From assembly GCA_002709085.1 (NCBI GenBank), contig PAPR01000007.1:1-38370 (forward strand): DNA of 38,370 nt, in the 5' to 3' direction. The stretch's first letter is position 1. Every line of letters starts with the position of its first letter. This document shows, one piece after another, positions 1-7,024 of this stretch. A program made the translations under genes and the position numbers. The notes under the pieces are model-generated. The model was given only the letters and a program-made list of their open reading frames with translations, was not told the origin of the DNA and searched no databases. Origin of the DNA: Pseudooceanicola sp. (GTDB taxonomy: Bacteria > Pseudomonadota > Alphaproteobacteria > Rhodobacterales > Rhodobacteraceae).

Positions 1-99
1 CCGATCTCGATATTGCCGATCGCATTACCCTGATTGGCCTGCATATTAGCGACGTTATTGGCGTTATTGGTGGCAAGCCCGGCCAGTGCATTGCCGTAG
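1..99. repeat. Terminal overlap, copy 1 (same as 38272-38370)
   Basis: Identical base for base to the last 99 bases of the window. The gene that contains it continues in frame from base 1 into base 38271, so the molecule closes into a circle of 38,271 bp. A 99-bp exact overlap inside a coding gene looks like an assembly k-mer overlap of a circular or circularly permuted genome. That fits headful packaging as in P22. A real short terminal repeat is not formally excluded. Confidence 0.95.
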
Positions 100-1349
100 T
101 TATTGGCGCTATTTGATAGCTGGCCTCCTTGGCTTAACTGCAGCCCTGCCAGCGTGTTACCTTGCGATAAATCAAGACCTGCCATCGTTTCGCCCTGAGC
201 CAGGTTCAGGCCCGCCATGGTATTTCCGTAGTCTCGATATAGGTCGGCCATCTGGCCGCCGTACTGCTGCTCAAGATTTCCAATAGCTGAGCCTTGGGCG
301 GTGTTTACGCCCGCCATGGCGTTACCATAATTTTGATTAATATTAGATAGCTGGCTGCCCTTCCACTGAGAAAGACCGCCTAGCGCCTGCGCCATTGCCT
401 GCTCAATATTGCCGCCCGATTGCGCGAGAGATGTTTGCAGGCTGGCCAGCGCTTGTGATGCGCCGGCACCACGATCAGAGATAGAGCCAAGACGCGCAAA
501 GTTATTATCGAAGTCTGTTTGAGCGCGACCGAACGCCTGATCTTGCAATGCGGTCATTACGCGCCCATCAGATGATAGGCCGCCGCCTAGCGCCGCTGAA
601 TTTCTTAGTAGGGCCTGCTCTTGCTGCTGCCTAAAAAAATCCTGACCGGGTGAAGTCTTATAGTCGTCAAAGGCCGCTTGCTGAGCCTCGGCGCCCAACG
701 CTCCCGACAGGGCCGCCTGCAACTGATTGGACTGGTTGCCAGTTTCGATTAGCGGGTTTAGCGTTTCCTTTGCATCCGAACGGCCCTGATCAATCTGCCC
801 GATTGCCGCATCGCGCCCCTCGTTTAGATCATTTCGAGCTACGCCATAGCTGTTATTAACGGCGCTAGAAGCCCCTCCACGTGCTGACGTCAGGCTAGAT
901 TTTGCGTCACTGAAGCCTTTATTGATTCCACCTAAGGCGTTCTCGTAGCCGGTGCCGTAAGCGTCGGCCGAGCCAGAAAATCCGTCAATTTGATTTTGAA
1001 AAGCGCTATCGAACCCCTCGCTGTAATTGTTGCGGGCCGAGTCAAAGCCGGTATTATATAAATCAGTGGCGCCTTGGTAGCCTTGATTAAGCCGGCCCTC
1101 AGATAAAGCCTGTGCGTTCGTTAAAATATCGCTGGCCTGAGCCGTGCCATCGTTAAGCGTGCCGATGGCGTCGTTATAACCTTGAGTTACAGCCGGAACC
1201 GCCCGGTCTCGACCAATGGCCGCCTGATCCTGAGCGTTTGCGACACCCTCTGCCTGCTTATCCGCTGCCTTCTCGGCTGCTTTTTTCTGCTGGTCGGCCG
1301 AATATACGGTTGCCCCAGCAACTACCGCTGCCGCTGTTATTGCTGCCAT
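1..1349 (-). CDS. DNA-transfer (ejection) protein, N-terminal part; gene continues at 38271
   Basis: This is the first 449 codons of a 529-residue protein whose remaining 80 codons (including stop) lie at 38031-38271. The ATG at 1347-1349 has an AAGGTG Shine-Dalgarno 7 nt upstream, inside the end of the acetyltransferase gene. The N-terminus is a short hydrophobic Ala/Val/Thr segment. The middle is Gln/Asn/Gly-rich and helical, with a stretch (LNPLIETG, then SPGQDFFRQQQEQ and GGGLSSDGR) typical of the phage 'DNA transfer protein p32' type. The C-terminal part is 13 tandem 11-residue repeats. In P22-like virions such proteins are carried in the head and leave with the DNA to bridge the periplasm. 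The family call is from memory of sequence character; the ejection role is also inferred from the two other ejection-type genes next to it. Confidence 0.75.
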   Translation of the reverse strand, partial: MAAITAAAVVAGATVYSADQQKKAAEKAADKQAEGVANAQDQAAIGRDRAVPAVTQGYNDAIGTLNDGTAQASDILTNAQALSEGRLNQGYQGATDLYNTGFDSARNNYSEGFDSAFQNQIDGFSGSADAYGTGYENALGGINKGFSDAKSSLTSARGGASSAVNNSYGVARNDLNEGRDAAIGQIDQGRSDAKETLNPLIETGNQSNQLQAALSGALGAEAQQAAFDDYKTSPGQDFFRQQQEQALLRNSAALGGGLSSDGRVMTALQDQAFGRAQTDFDNNFARLGSISDRGAGASQALASLQTSLAQSGGNIEQAMAQALGGLSQWKGSQLSNINQNYGNAMAGVNTAQGSAIGNLEQQYGGQMADLYRDYGNTMAGLNLAQGETMAGLDLSQGNTLAGLQLSQGGQLSNSANNYGNALAGLATNNANNVANMQANQGNAIGNIEI

Positions 1350-1350
1350 G

Positions 1351-1791
1351 TCATAGCACCTTTGTGTAGCTGGTTTCTGCTTTCGAATAACCAAGGCGCT
1401 CGTACATTTTGCGAACGGTGTCGGGCATGGAGGATTCCATGTACAACATCGTCCAATACTTAACGCCCTGATCTTTGGCCAACTGCTCCATGTGCTTGAG
1501 CAGCGCTACACCGTTTCTTCCCCCTCGGTGCGCGGGGTCGACATACCAAGCAAGCTCGGTTGCCATTAATGCTTTTGTTGATCCCATTAGTGGCGAGCGG
1601 ATAGCGGCGCAAAAGCCCACCACTTCGTCATCAATCTCCACAACGGCTAACAGTCCATGGTCGTGCGCCATCTCCACATACATACGCGTGTGCTCTGGTT
1701 CGAACGGCTCATCGAACTGGGTGTGCTGCCAAAAACTTTCAGACAGGCGTAGAACGTCCCCGAAGTCTTCTGGCTTCGCGTCTCGAATCAT
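1351..1791 (-). CDS. GNAT-family N-acetyltransferase
   Basis: A 146-residue protein with the whole GNAT fold in order: N-terminal strand and helices, a VVEIDDEVVGF strand pair around residues 50-60, and beta4 plus the acetyl-CoA loop as DPAHRGGRNG (about 85-94, the R-x-x-G-x-G/A signature). It ends in the usual C-terminal MYERLGY helix-turn (129-135). It transfers acetyl from acetyl-CoA to an unknown amine. It sits between the 2OG-oxygenase-like gene and the ejection-protein gene, in the late virion operon, with 14 bases before it and almost no space after. A role in modifying a virion or host protein late in infection is inference. The start has no strong Shine-Dalgarno and is probably translationally coupled. 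Confidence 0.85.
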   Translation of the reverse strand: MIRDAKPEDFGDVLRLSESFWQHTQFDEPFEPEHTRMYVEMAHDHGLLAVVEIDDEVVGFCAAIRSPLMGSTKALMATELAWYVDPAHRGGRNGVALLKHMEQLAKDQGVKYWTMLYMESSMPDTVRKMYERLGYSKAETSYTKVL

Positions 1792-1805
1792 TTGGGTAAC
1801 CGGAT

Positions 1806-2375
1806 TTAGGTGAAGAAAACTGTCAGGACAGTGCGCGCATCTTTGGGTGTCTCACCAAACCCGCCCACAGGTAATGCACAGTGAAATTGAGCAGCCTCGA
1901 ATATTGCCGCTCGGTTCTGTTTCATTTGAGCCGTGGAAGTAATTGCCCACGCCTCGGTGTTGTTTTGATCTGCCTGCGCCACGGCAGTAAATAACGGGTC
2001 TTCTGGCGCCCATGACATGCCAGTTCGGCGATGCCGCAGCAGACCGGTGCCGCCCTGCTCGTGATCGTTCAAGTAGAGCATTAAGCTGAATTGACCCATC
2101 GATAAATCATGGTGCGCTATATGCGGTACGTGAACACCGGCGGGACTCATGCGTAAAAACATGGTCACCTTTTCAGGCTTTCGCCCAAGCAAATCAGAAA
2201 GATTTTCTATGACCTCAGACCGAACAGCGTCAGGAATCTTCGCGTTAATGTTCGGGTAGATAACGCCATCTACTGGGTTTTTTTCGCCAGCATAGTCAGC
2301 GGTATCCGCAAACGCCCTCAGCTCGTCGTAACAGCTTAAAAAATCATCGTGAACATGAATCAAACCGCTGCCCAC
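1806..2375 (-). CDS. 2-oxoglutarate/Fe(II) oxygenase-like protein (DUF6445-like)
   Basis: A 189-residue protein starting at GTG, with GGAAG 6 nt upstream, overlapping the preceding gene by 16 nt. The iron-binding pattern of the 2OG-Fe(II) dioxygenase fold is visible: HxD at H88-H-D90, followed by a SLMLYLND strand and GGTGLLRHR, a distal histidine at H165 (QFHCALP), and an arginine (R181) where the 2-oxoglutarate carboxylate ligand is expected. This is the prolyl-hydroxylase-like arrangement of DUF6445 proteins. The substrate is unknown. Its place among head/tail genes suggests that it hydroxylates a virion or host protein, or is itself packaged; that is inference. Catalytic competence is likely because all ligands are present. 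Confidence 0.7.
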   Translation of the reverse strand: MGSGLIHVHDDFLSCYDELRAFADTADYAGEKNPVDGVIYPNINAKIPDAVRSEVIENLSDLLGRKPEKVTMFLRMSPAGVHVPHIAHHDLSMGQFSLMLYLNDHEQGGTGLLRHRRTGMSWAPEDPLFTAVAQADQNNTEAWAITSTAQMKQNRAAIFEAAQFHCALPVGGFGETPKDARTVLTVFFT

Positions 2376-2602
2376 CCTGTGCTTCCAGAGTCGGTGGTTT
2401 TTATATAGAGCTCCGTGGCTGATTCGTCGATATAAAACTTGCCTTTGGTGGCGACAATCGCACCCTCTGGTGATCCGTTTCCGGTAGCCACTTCAGAAGT
2501 GTTGGCGCGGTTCGATACGTCCTCCAGCCACGCATAAAAAATATCAGTCGGCCGGCCCTGATCATCAACCAGAACATCAGCCTTGAGCGGAGGTGAAATC
2601 AT
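2360..2602 (-). CDS. Small virion-associated protein, tail region
   Basis: 80 residues. Its ATG overlaps the stop of the gp10-like gene (ATGA), so it is translationally coupled. The C-terminal half reads G(A)IVATKGKFYIDES, then LYIKTTDSGSTGWAAV, a beta-hairpin pattern ending in GW that recurs in small phage tail and fibre proteins. No enzyme motif is present. It is probably a minor structural or tail-accessory protein, judged from position and that motif. No specific function is assigned. Confidence 0.6.
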   Translation of the reverse strand: MISPPLKADVLVDDQGRPTDIFYAWLEDVSNRANTSEVATGNGSPEGAIVATKGKFYIDESATELYIKTTDSGSTGWAAV

Positions 2603-4062
2603 AGAGCGTTAGCCATTAGCTTATTGAAGGCACAGGGATTGGCGCCGGTGTATTCAAATTTCAGCACGCGAAGGCGCGGGAAAGTTCCAAGCCGGTGCCA
2701 GGTAATGCGACGGCCGTACTCGCCAATTGCGCCCATCCCGCGCAGCATTGGATTTACCCAGGTATAGCCGCCGTCATCAGACCATGACATGGCGACTTTA
2801 TCGGCCGAGTTGTTGCCCGCGTCCATGTACGCCTCAATCTGGCAAACACGCGTTCGAACGCCCGCCTGCTGAAACGGTTGCGTAGTCATCACGCGATGAA
2901 TGTTAATGCCGTATTCGGTGTAAACGTCGTCATCTAAAAGGCCGATCCGGTCGTCTAGAATATCGCTCACAAACACACGGTTATGCGCCTGAACAATCGC
3001 GGACACGCGCCATTGGATGGGCTGCTTATCTGGCCCGACAGGGATGCGAGAACTACGCTCGTGCCAAATCTTTTGGCCTGATAAGTTTGACGCCGCGAAA
3101 TCAAACACAAGGGTTCGAGCGCCCACAGTGAAGACCACGAAATCGGCGCCGCCCTGAGAGTGCCGAATAGCGTAGGACTCTTCAATTTCCTCTGCCGTTG
3201 CGTTCTGCAACAGGTAGTCAATCGATTCGTCGCTAATCTTGGACGGCGCCCCGCCACCAAAAACCCAGACGCCCACCTCTTCATTTTCGCCGCCACCGAT
3301 GTAAACGAACGAGCCGCGACTTGCCGACTTGGCGTGTACTGCAGCTAGACCTGAATCGACCACCGCACCGGGCTGTGGATCAAACGCAAACTCAGCGGCG
3401 CCCACGTTACGATAAGGCACCATCACGTTGCGGCCAACAGCAATAAGCTGGTTGCGATACACTTGAAGGCCTATCACCTCTGACGCCTGGTTGACGGTGG
3501 TGCGATCAAGCGCGCTGTAATCTGCGCCCTGATTGATTTGCGAATGAAAAAGCTCATTGGTGCCGGTCTTACAAAAAACAAAGTAAGAGTCCACCGCAAC
3601 AACATCATTGGCCGGGCCGTTAAAGTCTGGATCCGTTATTTCATCTAGCGTGCCGCCCTCGGTGTACAGGTAGGATGATTCGCCCGGAACAACAATAACC
3701 AGCTGATTTTTAATGCTCGCCATGCTGACGCGCTTAATGCCGCGTATATCGCCCAGTATTGTTTTTGAAAGGGTTTCGGCGCCTCCCGCATCAATCGTGC
3801 GATCAATCCGGTACAGCTTGGTATCGCTGACAAAGTACGGAACACCATTCATCACCCATGCACCACGGCCAACGCCCGTACCCTCGTCGGGGAAAACCTC
3901 AGATATGCCCGGTGTCGGGTATAGGTTGGCGTCACTTAGAGCGGCTGACTCGGCCCAGTTTGGGAACCAGTTGACGCACTCGCGGCTACTGAACTGCCTT
4001 GAACGCGACACAAAGAAGCCGCCACCGATTGGCAGCTCAACGCGACCGGATCGCTTAGCCAT
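2599..4062 (-). CDS. Packaged-DNA stabilisation protein, P22 gp10-like
   Basis: 487 residues, starting at ATG 4062 with GGAGA upstream; the stop of the previous gene overlaps it (TAATG). The N-terminus has the family signature: LPIGGGF, SRSRQFSSRECVNWFPN and LYPTPGI. The rest is repeated beta blades (for example YFVSDTKLYRI, VVAVDSYFVFCK, WRVSAIVQAHNRVFVSD), as expected for the propeller-like phage_stabilise family. In P22, gp10 follows gp4 at the portal vertex and closes the neck after DNA packaging. The order here (gp4-like then gp10-like) is the same. A P22 gp26 needle is not recognisable downstream. Confidence in the family is high from motif and synteny. Confidence 0.85.
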   Translation of the reverse strand: MAKRSGRVELPIGGGFFVSRSRQFSSRECVNWFPNWAESAALSDANLYPTPGISEVFPDEGTGVGRGAWVMNGVPYFVSDTKLYRIDRTIDAGGAETLSKTILGDIRGIKRVSMASIKNQLVIVVPGESSYLYTEGGTLDEITDPDFNGPANDVVAVDSYFVFCKTGTNELFHSQINQGADYSALDRTTVNQASEVIGLQVYRNQLIAVGRNVMVPYRNVGAAEFAFDPQPGAVVDSGLAAVHAKSASRGSFVYIGGGENEEVGVWVFGGGAPSKISDESIDYLLQNATAEEIEESYAIRHSQGGADFVVFTVGARTLVFDFAASNLSGQKIWHERSSRIPVGPDKQPIQWRVSAIVQAHNRVFVSDILDDRIGLLDDDVYTEYGINIHRVMTTQPFQQAGVRTRVCQIEAYMDAGNNSADKVAMSWSDDGGYTWVNPMLRGMGAIGEYGRRITWHRLGTFPRLRVLKFEYTGANPCAFNKLMANAL

Positions 4063-4484
4063 TAATCTTTCTCCGGCCCCGGGTAAAACGTTGGCGACCA
4101 CATGCAGCGCCCGTCATTGCCCGACCCTGTGGGTAGTGTCGACGGGTATTCGGCCGGAATGAGCTCTTGGTTTTGCAAAAGCATATCCTGACGGGCCTCG
4201 CGCTCACGATCTTTCAGTAAACCGTATTCCTCAGCCGGGGAAAAGTCAGGGGCAAGACGCAGGGCTAGCGCCAATACCGCCCACTCTTCGGCATAGCTCG
4301 GAATGGTTACCACGTCGCTGTTATTCTCTAGCGGCGTGTAACCCAAATCCAAATACGCAAAAGTGGCAAACATGCGGTTGCACTCGCGCACAGCAACGGC
4401 GAAGTCGTCTGACTCCACCGGCTGGTTAGCGGCACGAACGCCGATCTTGCCCAGCGCATCGCCGATTAACTCACTCGCCTTCAT
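4062..4484 (-). CDS. Head-to-tail adaptor, P22 gp4-like tail accessory factor
   Basis: 140 residues. The start lies inside the end of the previous gene (14-nt overlap). It begins with the family pattern ASELIGDALGKIGV, then an ECNRMF..FAYLDLGYTPL helix-loop and a WAVLALALRLAP helix, as in gp4-family connector proteins that form a ring under the portal. P22 gp4 also has a muralytic activity; nothing in this sequence proves that here. Position between coat and gp10-like gene supports the call. Confidence 0.85.
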   Translation of the reverse strand: MKASELIGDALGKIGVRAANQPVESDDFAVAVRECNRMFATFAYLDLGYTPLENNSDVVTIPSYAEEWAVLALALRLAPDFSPAEEYGLLKDREREARQDMLLQNQELIPAEYPSTLPTGSGNDGRCMWSPTFYPGPEKD

Positions 4485-4776
4485 TCAGCTTGCCCAGTAG
4501 CTCGGTGCGCATGTCGCCCACTTTGCCGTCGGTCAATTCGTCTTCCGACACGGCGGCGTTGATTTTCACAACATCGGCCTTGTTGGCCTTAGGTACGATT
4601 TCGATTAGCTGCTCTTTGGTCATTGCAGAATAATCGGGGTCGCTGTCGCCTTTTGGCTCGGGCAGCTCGCGCGGAGTGTGTACAAAGCCCATTTTTGCCA
4701 GCTTTGGCGCATCCTCTTTTTTGACGCTGACTTTGAACCAGTCACCGGCCACACCATGAAACATTGAAACTTGCAT
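4471..4776 (-). CDS. Small head-region protein of unknown function
   Basis: 101 residues from the ATG at 4776, chosen because GGGAG lies 6-7 nt upstream; a longer reading would begin at 4791. It follows the coat gene after a hairpin. The N-terminal half (residues 1-50) is beta-like with a short basic stretch. The C-terminal half contains MTKEQLIEIVPKANKADVVK, resembling HeH/Rho-N-type short helix-extended-helix motifs, and DMRTELLGKL. Such small proteins between coat and adaptor genes are common in P22-like marine phages and are usually uncharacterised. A head-completion or decoration role is only a guess. Confidence 0.6.
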   Translation of the reverse strand: MQVSMFHGVAGDWFKVSVKKEDAPKLAKMGFVHTPRELPEPKGDSDPDYSAMTKEQLIEIVPKANKADVVKINAAVSEDELTDGKVGDMRTELLGKLNEGE

Positions 4777-4796
4777 AACTATCTCCCACAAAAGGA

Positions 4797-4814
4797 AAGG
4801 GGCCGAAGCCCCTT
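4797..4814 (-). terminator. Hairpin terminator after the coat gene
   Basis: On the minus strand AAGGGGC-TTCG-GCCCCTT forms a 7-bp stem with a UUCG tetraloop, followed by TTTCCTTTTG. It lies between the coat gene and the small head gene. It probably reduces transcription after the highly expressed coat gene; the interrupted U-tract suggests partial termination. Confidence 0.7.
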
Positions 4815-4835
4815 GGTTAACTGCTTAGCCTTGAA

Positions 4836-6128
4836 TTACTGACCCCAGCCTTTGCCGGCAAAGAGCGGGTTGAAGCACGCGAACGCTGGCAATGCATCAA
4901 AGCGCATTTTGTTGCGGTTACCGTCACCGTCTGCATAGCGAGACACGCGCACAGAGATGCCGTTAGGCATGGTCATTACGGTGTCAGTGCTGTACAGCTT
5001 AGGAAGCTTCACGAAACCGATACCAAACGCCGCCTTGTGGTAAAACAGGTTTGGCTGGTACTCGGTGTCAGCAGTACCCAAGATGGTGAAGCCATCGCCG
5101 GCCGTGATCGGGCTTGAGATGTTGTTGTACTGACCTGTAGCGCCTTCGTTGATCGCAGCGGGCGCCACAACAACAGTCACGTTACCGCTGCCGTCAGTGT
5201 CACCGCCGGTCACAACAGTCGCACGCCATTTGATAGGCTGACCATTTGCGCCCATCACAGTGCGACGGGTGCGCAAGTTGATGTAGTTTCGACCGTTATC
5301 GTCAAACTCGATAGTGTCGCCAGGCTTAACGGCGCCAGTAGTGCTCACAGTCAGGCCAGTAAGAACAATAGTTTGCTGATATGAGTCTTTAACAGAAACA
5401 TAGGTCGCAACAGGAGTAGCGCTAACAGTGCCAGACTCGCCAGCAAGCTCACCAGAAACATACGAGCTTAAGGCATTGGACGAAATCGCACTCAAGCCAC
5501 CGAATCGGCTAGAAATCTGAGCCCGCTCCCATGCTGTATCCACCAGTTTGTTATTGCCAGACGCCAAGCCTGACTGAGTGTCAGCAAGGTTGGTAGTGCT
5601 AAAAGGGTTCATTGCGTAGAAGCGATCTTTTCCCTTCGGTACGCCGATGGAGTCAAGGAAAGCGCCAGCGCCAGCAACGTCAGACCAAGCATTAACAGCA
5701 GTACCCACATCACCATAGGTAAGGCCCGATTGCTCAATCATAAATGAGCCGAAGTCGGTCTCAATGTCAGCGGCAAGCTGCTCGCCAATTGGCTCTAACG
5801 CCTTATCAAGCTCGTTGAGCCGAAGAGCTTCATCGATGATGCTCCAATCAACGTGCACGGTGTAGAAGTTTTGCACCTCGCCGAACGAGTTACCGAACAC
5901 CAAATCATTTTTTGCAGTGCTTGAAATATCACCGTCAGCAGTTTTGGTTGAGCGGTACTGCATTGGGCGCTTGAATTTAACCTTCTCGCCAAAATCAGGA
6001 GTACCAAGGCCGGCGCCGGTCAGGGTTTGAGTATCAACAGTCTTGGTCAAAACCATTGACGATTCGAAGCCGGGCTTAAAGCCTTTGGCTACTTTTTGCG
6101 TGATGTTGCTATCAGTATAGTTAGCCAT
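4836..6128 (-). CDS. Major capsid (coat) protein, P22 gp5-like
   Basis: 430 residues from ATG 6128, which has AGGTGA about 6 nt upstream; the ATG two codons earlier sits too close to it. The chain has the P22 coat pattern: an N-terminal arm (NITQKVAKGFKPGF), FGEKVKFKRPMQYRS, a long helix region with DEALRLNELDKALEPI, an inserted Gly/Thr/Val-rich domain (about 230-350) and a C-terminus ending in RFDALPAF.CFNPLFAG. It builds the T=7 HK97-fold shell. Scaffold lies directly upstream and a hairpin terminator directly downstream, as expected for the most highly expressed late gene. Confidence 0.92.
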   Translation of the reverse strand: MANYTDSNITQKVAKGFKPGFESSMVLTKTVDTQTLTGAGLGTPDFGEKVKFKRPMQYRSTKTADGDISSTAKNDLVFGNSFGEVQNFYTVHVDWSIIDEALRLNELDKALEPIGEQLAADIETDFGSFMIEQSGLTYGDVGTAVNAWSDVAGAGAFLDSIGVPKGKDRFYAMNPFSTTNLADTQSGLASGNNKLVDTAWERAQISSRFGGLSAISSNALSSYVSGELAGESGTVSATPVATYVSVKDSYQQTIVLTGLTVSTTGAVKPGDTIEFDDNGRNYINLRTRRTVMGANGQPIKWRATVVTGGDTDGSGNVTVVVAPAAINEGATGQYNNISSPITAGDGFTILGTADTEYQPNLFYHKAAFGIGFVKLPKLYSTDTVMTMPNGISVRVSRYADGDGNRNKMRFDALPAFACFNPLFAGKGWGQ

Positions 6129-6138
6129 GATCATTCAC

Positions 6139-6945
6139 CTATTCGTATAAAGTACCGTCGTTTCCCTGCTTCCCGGTCGTGCGGGCACCCCCCACTCTCG
6201 TAGGTGGCGGCGGGGTATTCGATGGCTTGCGTTTGGGTTGGGTTAGGCTTCCGAACTGTCGCTCAATCTGAACAGTGGCAAGGTGCGGCTTCATATCGCG
6301 AAGCTGGTACAAGGCGTCGGGATTTTTCCCCAGCTCGGTCACAATCGAGGGGCCGTTTTCGTGGGTTAGCAGGTAATCGAGAACTTCCTCGTTTAGCCCT
6401 GCGCTGCCTACAAAATTGCCCGCCTGCTGTAACTCGGCTGGGTTAACCTTTAGCTCTTGCGCCCGCTTGTTGTATGTCGCGGCGGTTTCTTGCAGTTGCT
6501 TCTGCTTGGCGGCTTGCTTTTGCTGCTCAAGCTGATTTTGCTGGTGTTCGTGAATGGCCTGGTTGCGGACATACTCCTGATGGGCCTTTTGCTGCTCGGC
6601 AGCTTTTTCCGGCTCATCCATCCACATGTCAGCGTTTGGCGCCTCGACTGGCTTCGGCGCACTGCTCTCGGACTGTTTGCGTTCCAGTTCGTCGAGTCGG
6701 CGCTTATATTCCTCAGCCTCTCGTTTTGCCTCGTACTTCTCGCGAGTTAGCTGCCCGAGGCGTGATTTAACTTTCGGGTCGTCAGTCTCGACATAGCCTG
6801 ACTCGCTATCGTGCTCACCCTCATCGCCTGATTCGGATTGCTCCGGTTCCGCCTCATCGGGTTCGCCCTCTTGCAGTCCCTCTGCCTCAAGCTCGGCCGG
6901 TGCGTCTTCGGTGTAATCGTCGTCAGTTTCGAATTGGTCGCTCAT
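6139..6945 (-). CDS. Scaffolding protein
   Basis: 268 residues from ATG 6945, preceded by GAGG at 8 nt; an in-frame earlier ATG at 6984 has no such signal. The first 70 residues are extremely acidic (runs of Asp/Glu). The middle (75-180) is a charged Gln/Lys/Glu-rich coiled coil. The C-terminus is basic and proline-rich (QPKRKPSN, then TPPPPTRV), fitting the coat-binding end of P22-type scaffolds. It lies between portal and coat, the canonical scaffold position. It would direct procapsid assembly and exit before DNA packaging. Assignment rests on composition and synteny, since scaffold sequences diverge fast. Confidence 0.8.
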   Translation of the reverse strand: MSDQFETDDDYTEDAPAELEAEGLQEGEPDEAEPEQSESGDEGEHDSESGYVETDDPKVKSRLGQLTREKYEAKREAEEYKRRLDELERKQSESSAPKPVEAPNADMWMDEPEKAAEQQKAHQEYVRNQAIHEHQQNQLEQQKQAAKQKQLQETAATYNKRAQELKVNPAELQQAGNFVGSAGLNEEVLDYLLTHENGPSIVTELGKNPDALYQLRDMKPHLATVQIERQFGSLTQPKRKPSNTPPPPTRVGGARTTGKQGNDGTLYE

Positions 6946-6979
6946 GTGCTTAACCTCAGTGGTCGCTAGGTAATACAAA

Positions 6980-7005
6980 GCCACCGCCTTGCTTTAGGCG
7001 GTAGC
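6980..7005 (-). terminator. Hairpin between portal and scaffold genes
   Basis: On the minus strand GCTACCGCCT, a 6-nt loop, and AGGCGGTGGC form a 10-bp stem with one G-U pair, followed by TTTGTATT. The run of U is weak, so this may be an attenuator or an mRNA-processing or stability hairpin rather than a full stop. Confidence 0.5.
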
Positions 7006-7024
7006 GGGTTTAAAGAATCGGGGA

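Noticed and set aside
1..359. Tandem DNA repeat array or CRISPR
   Set aside because: The 33-bp periodicity comes from the 11-residue protein repeats; there are no conserved spacers.
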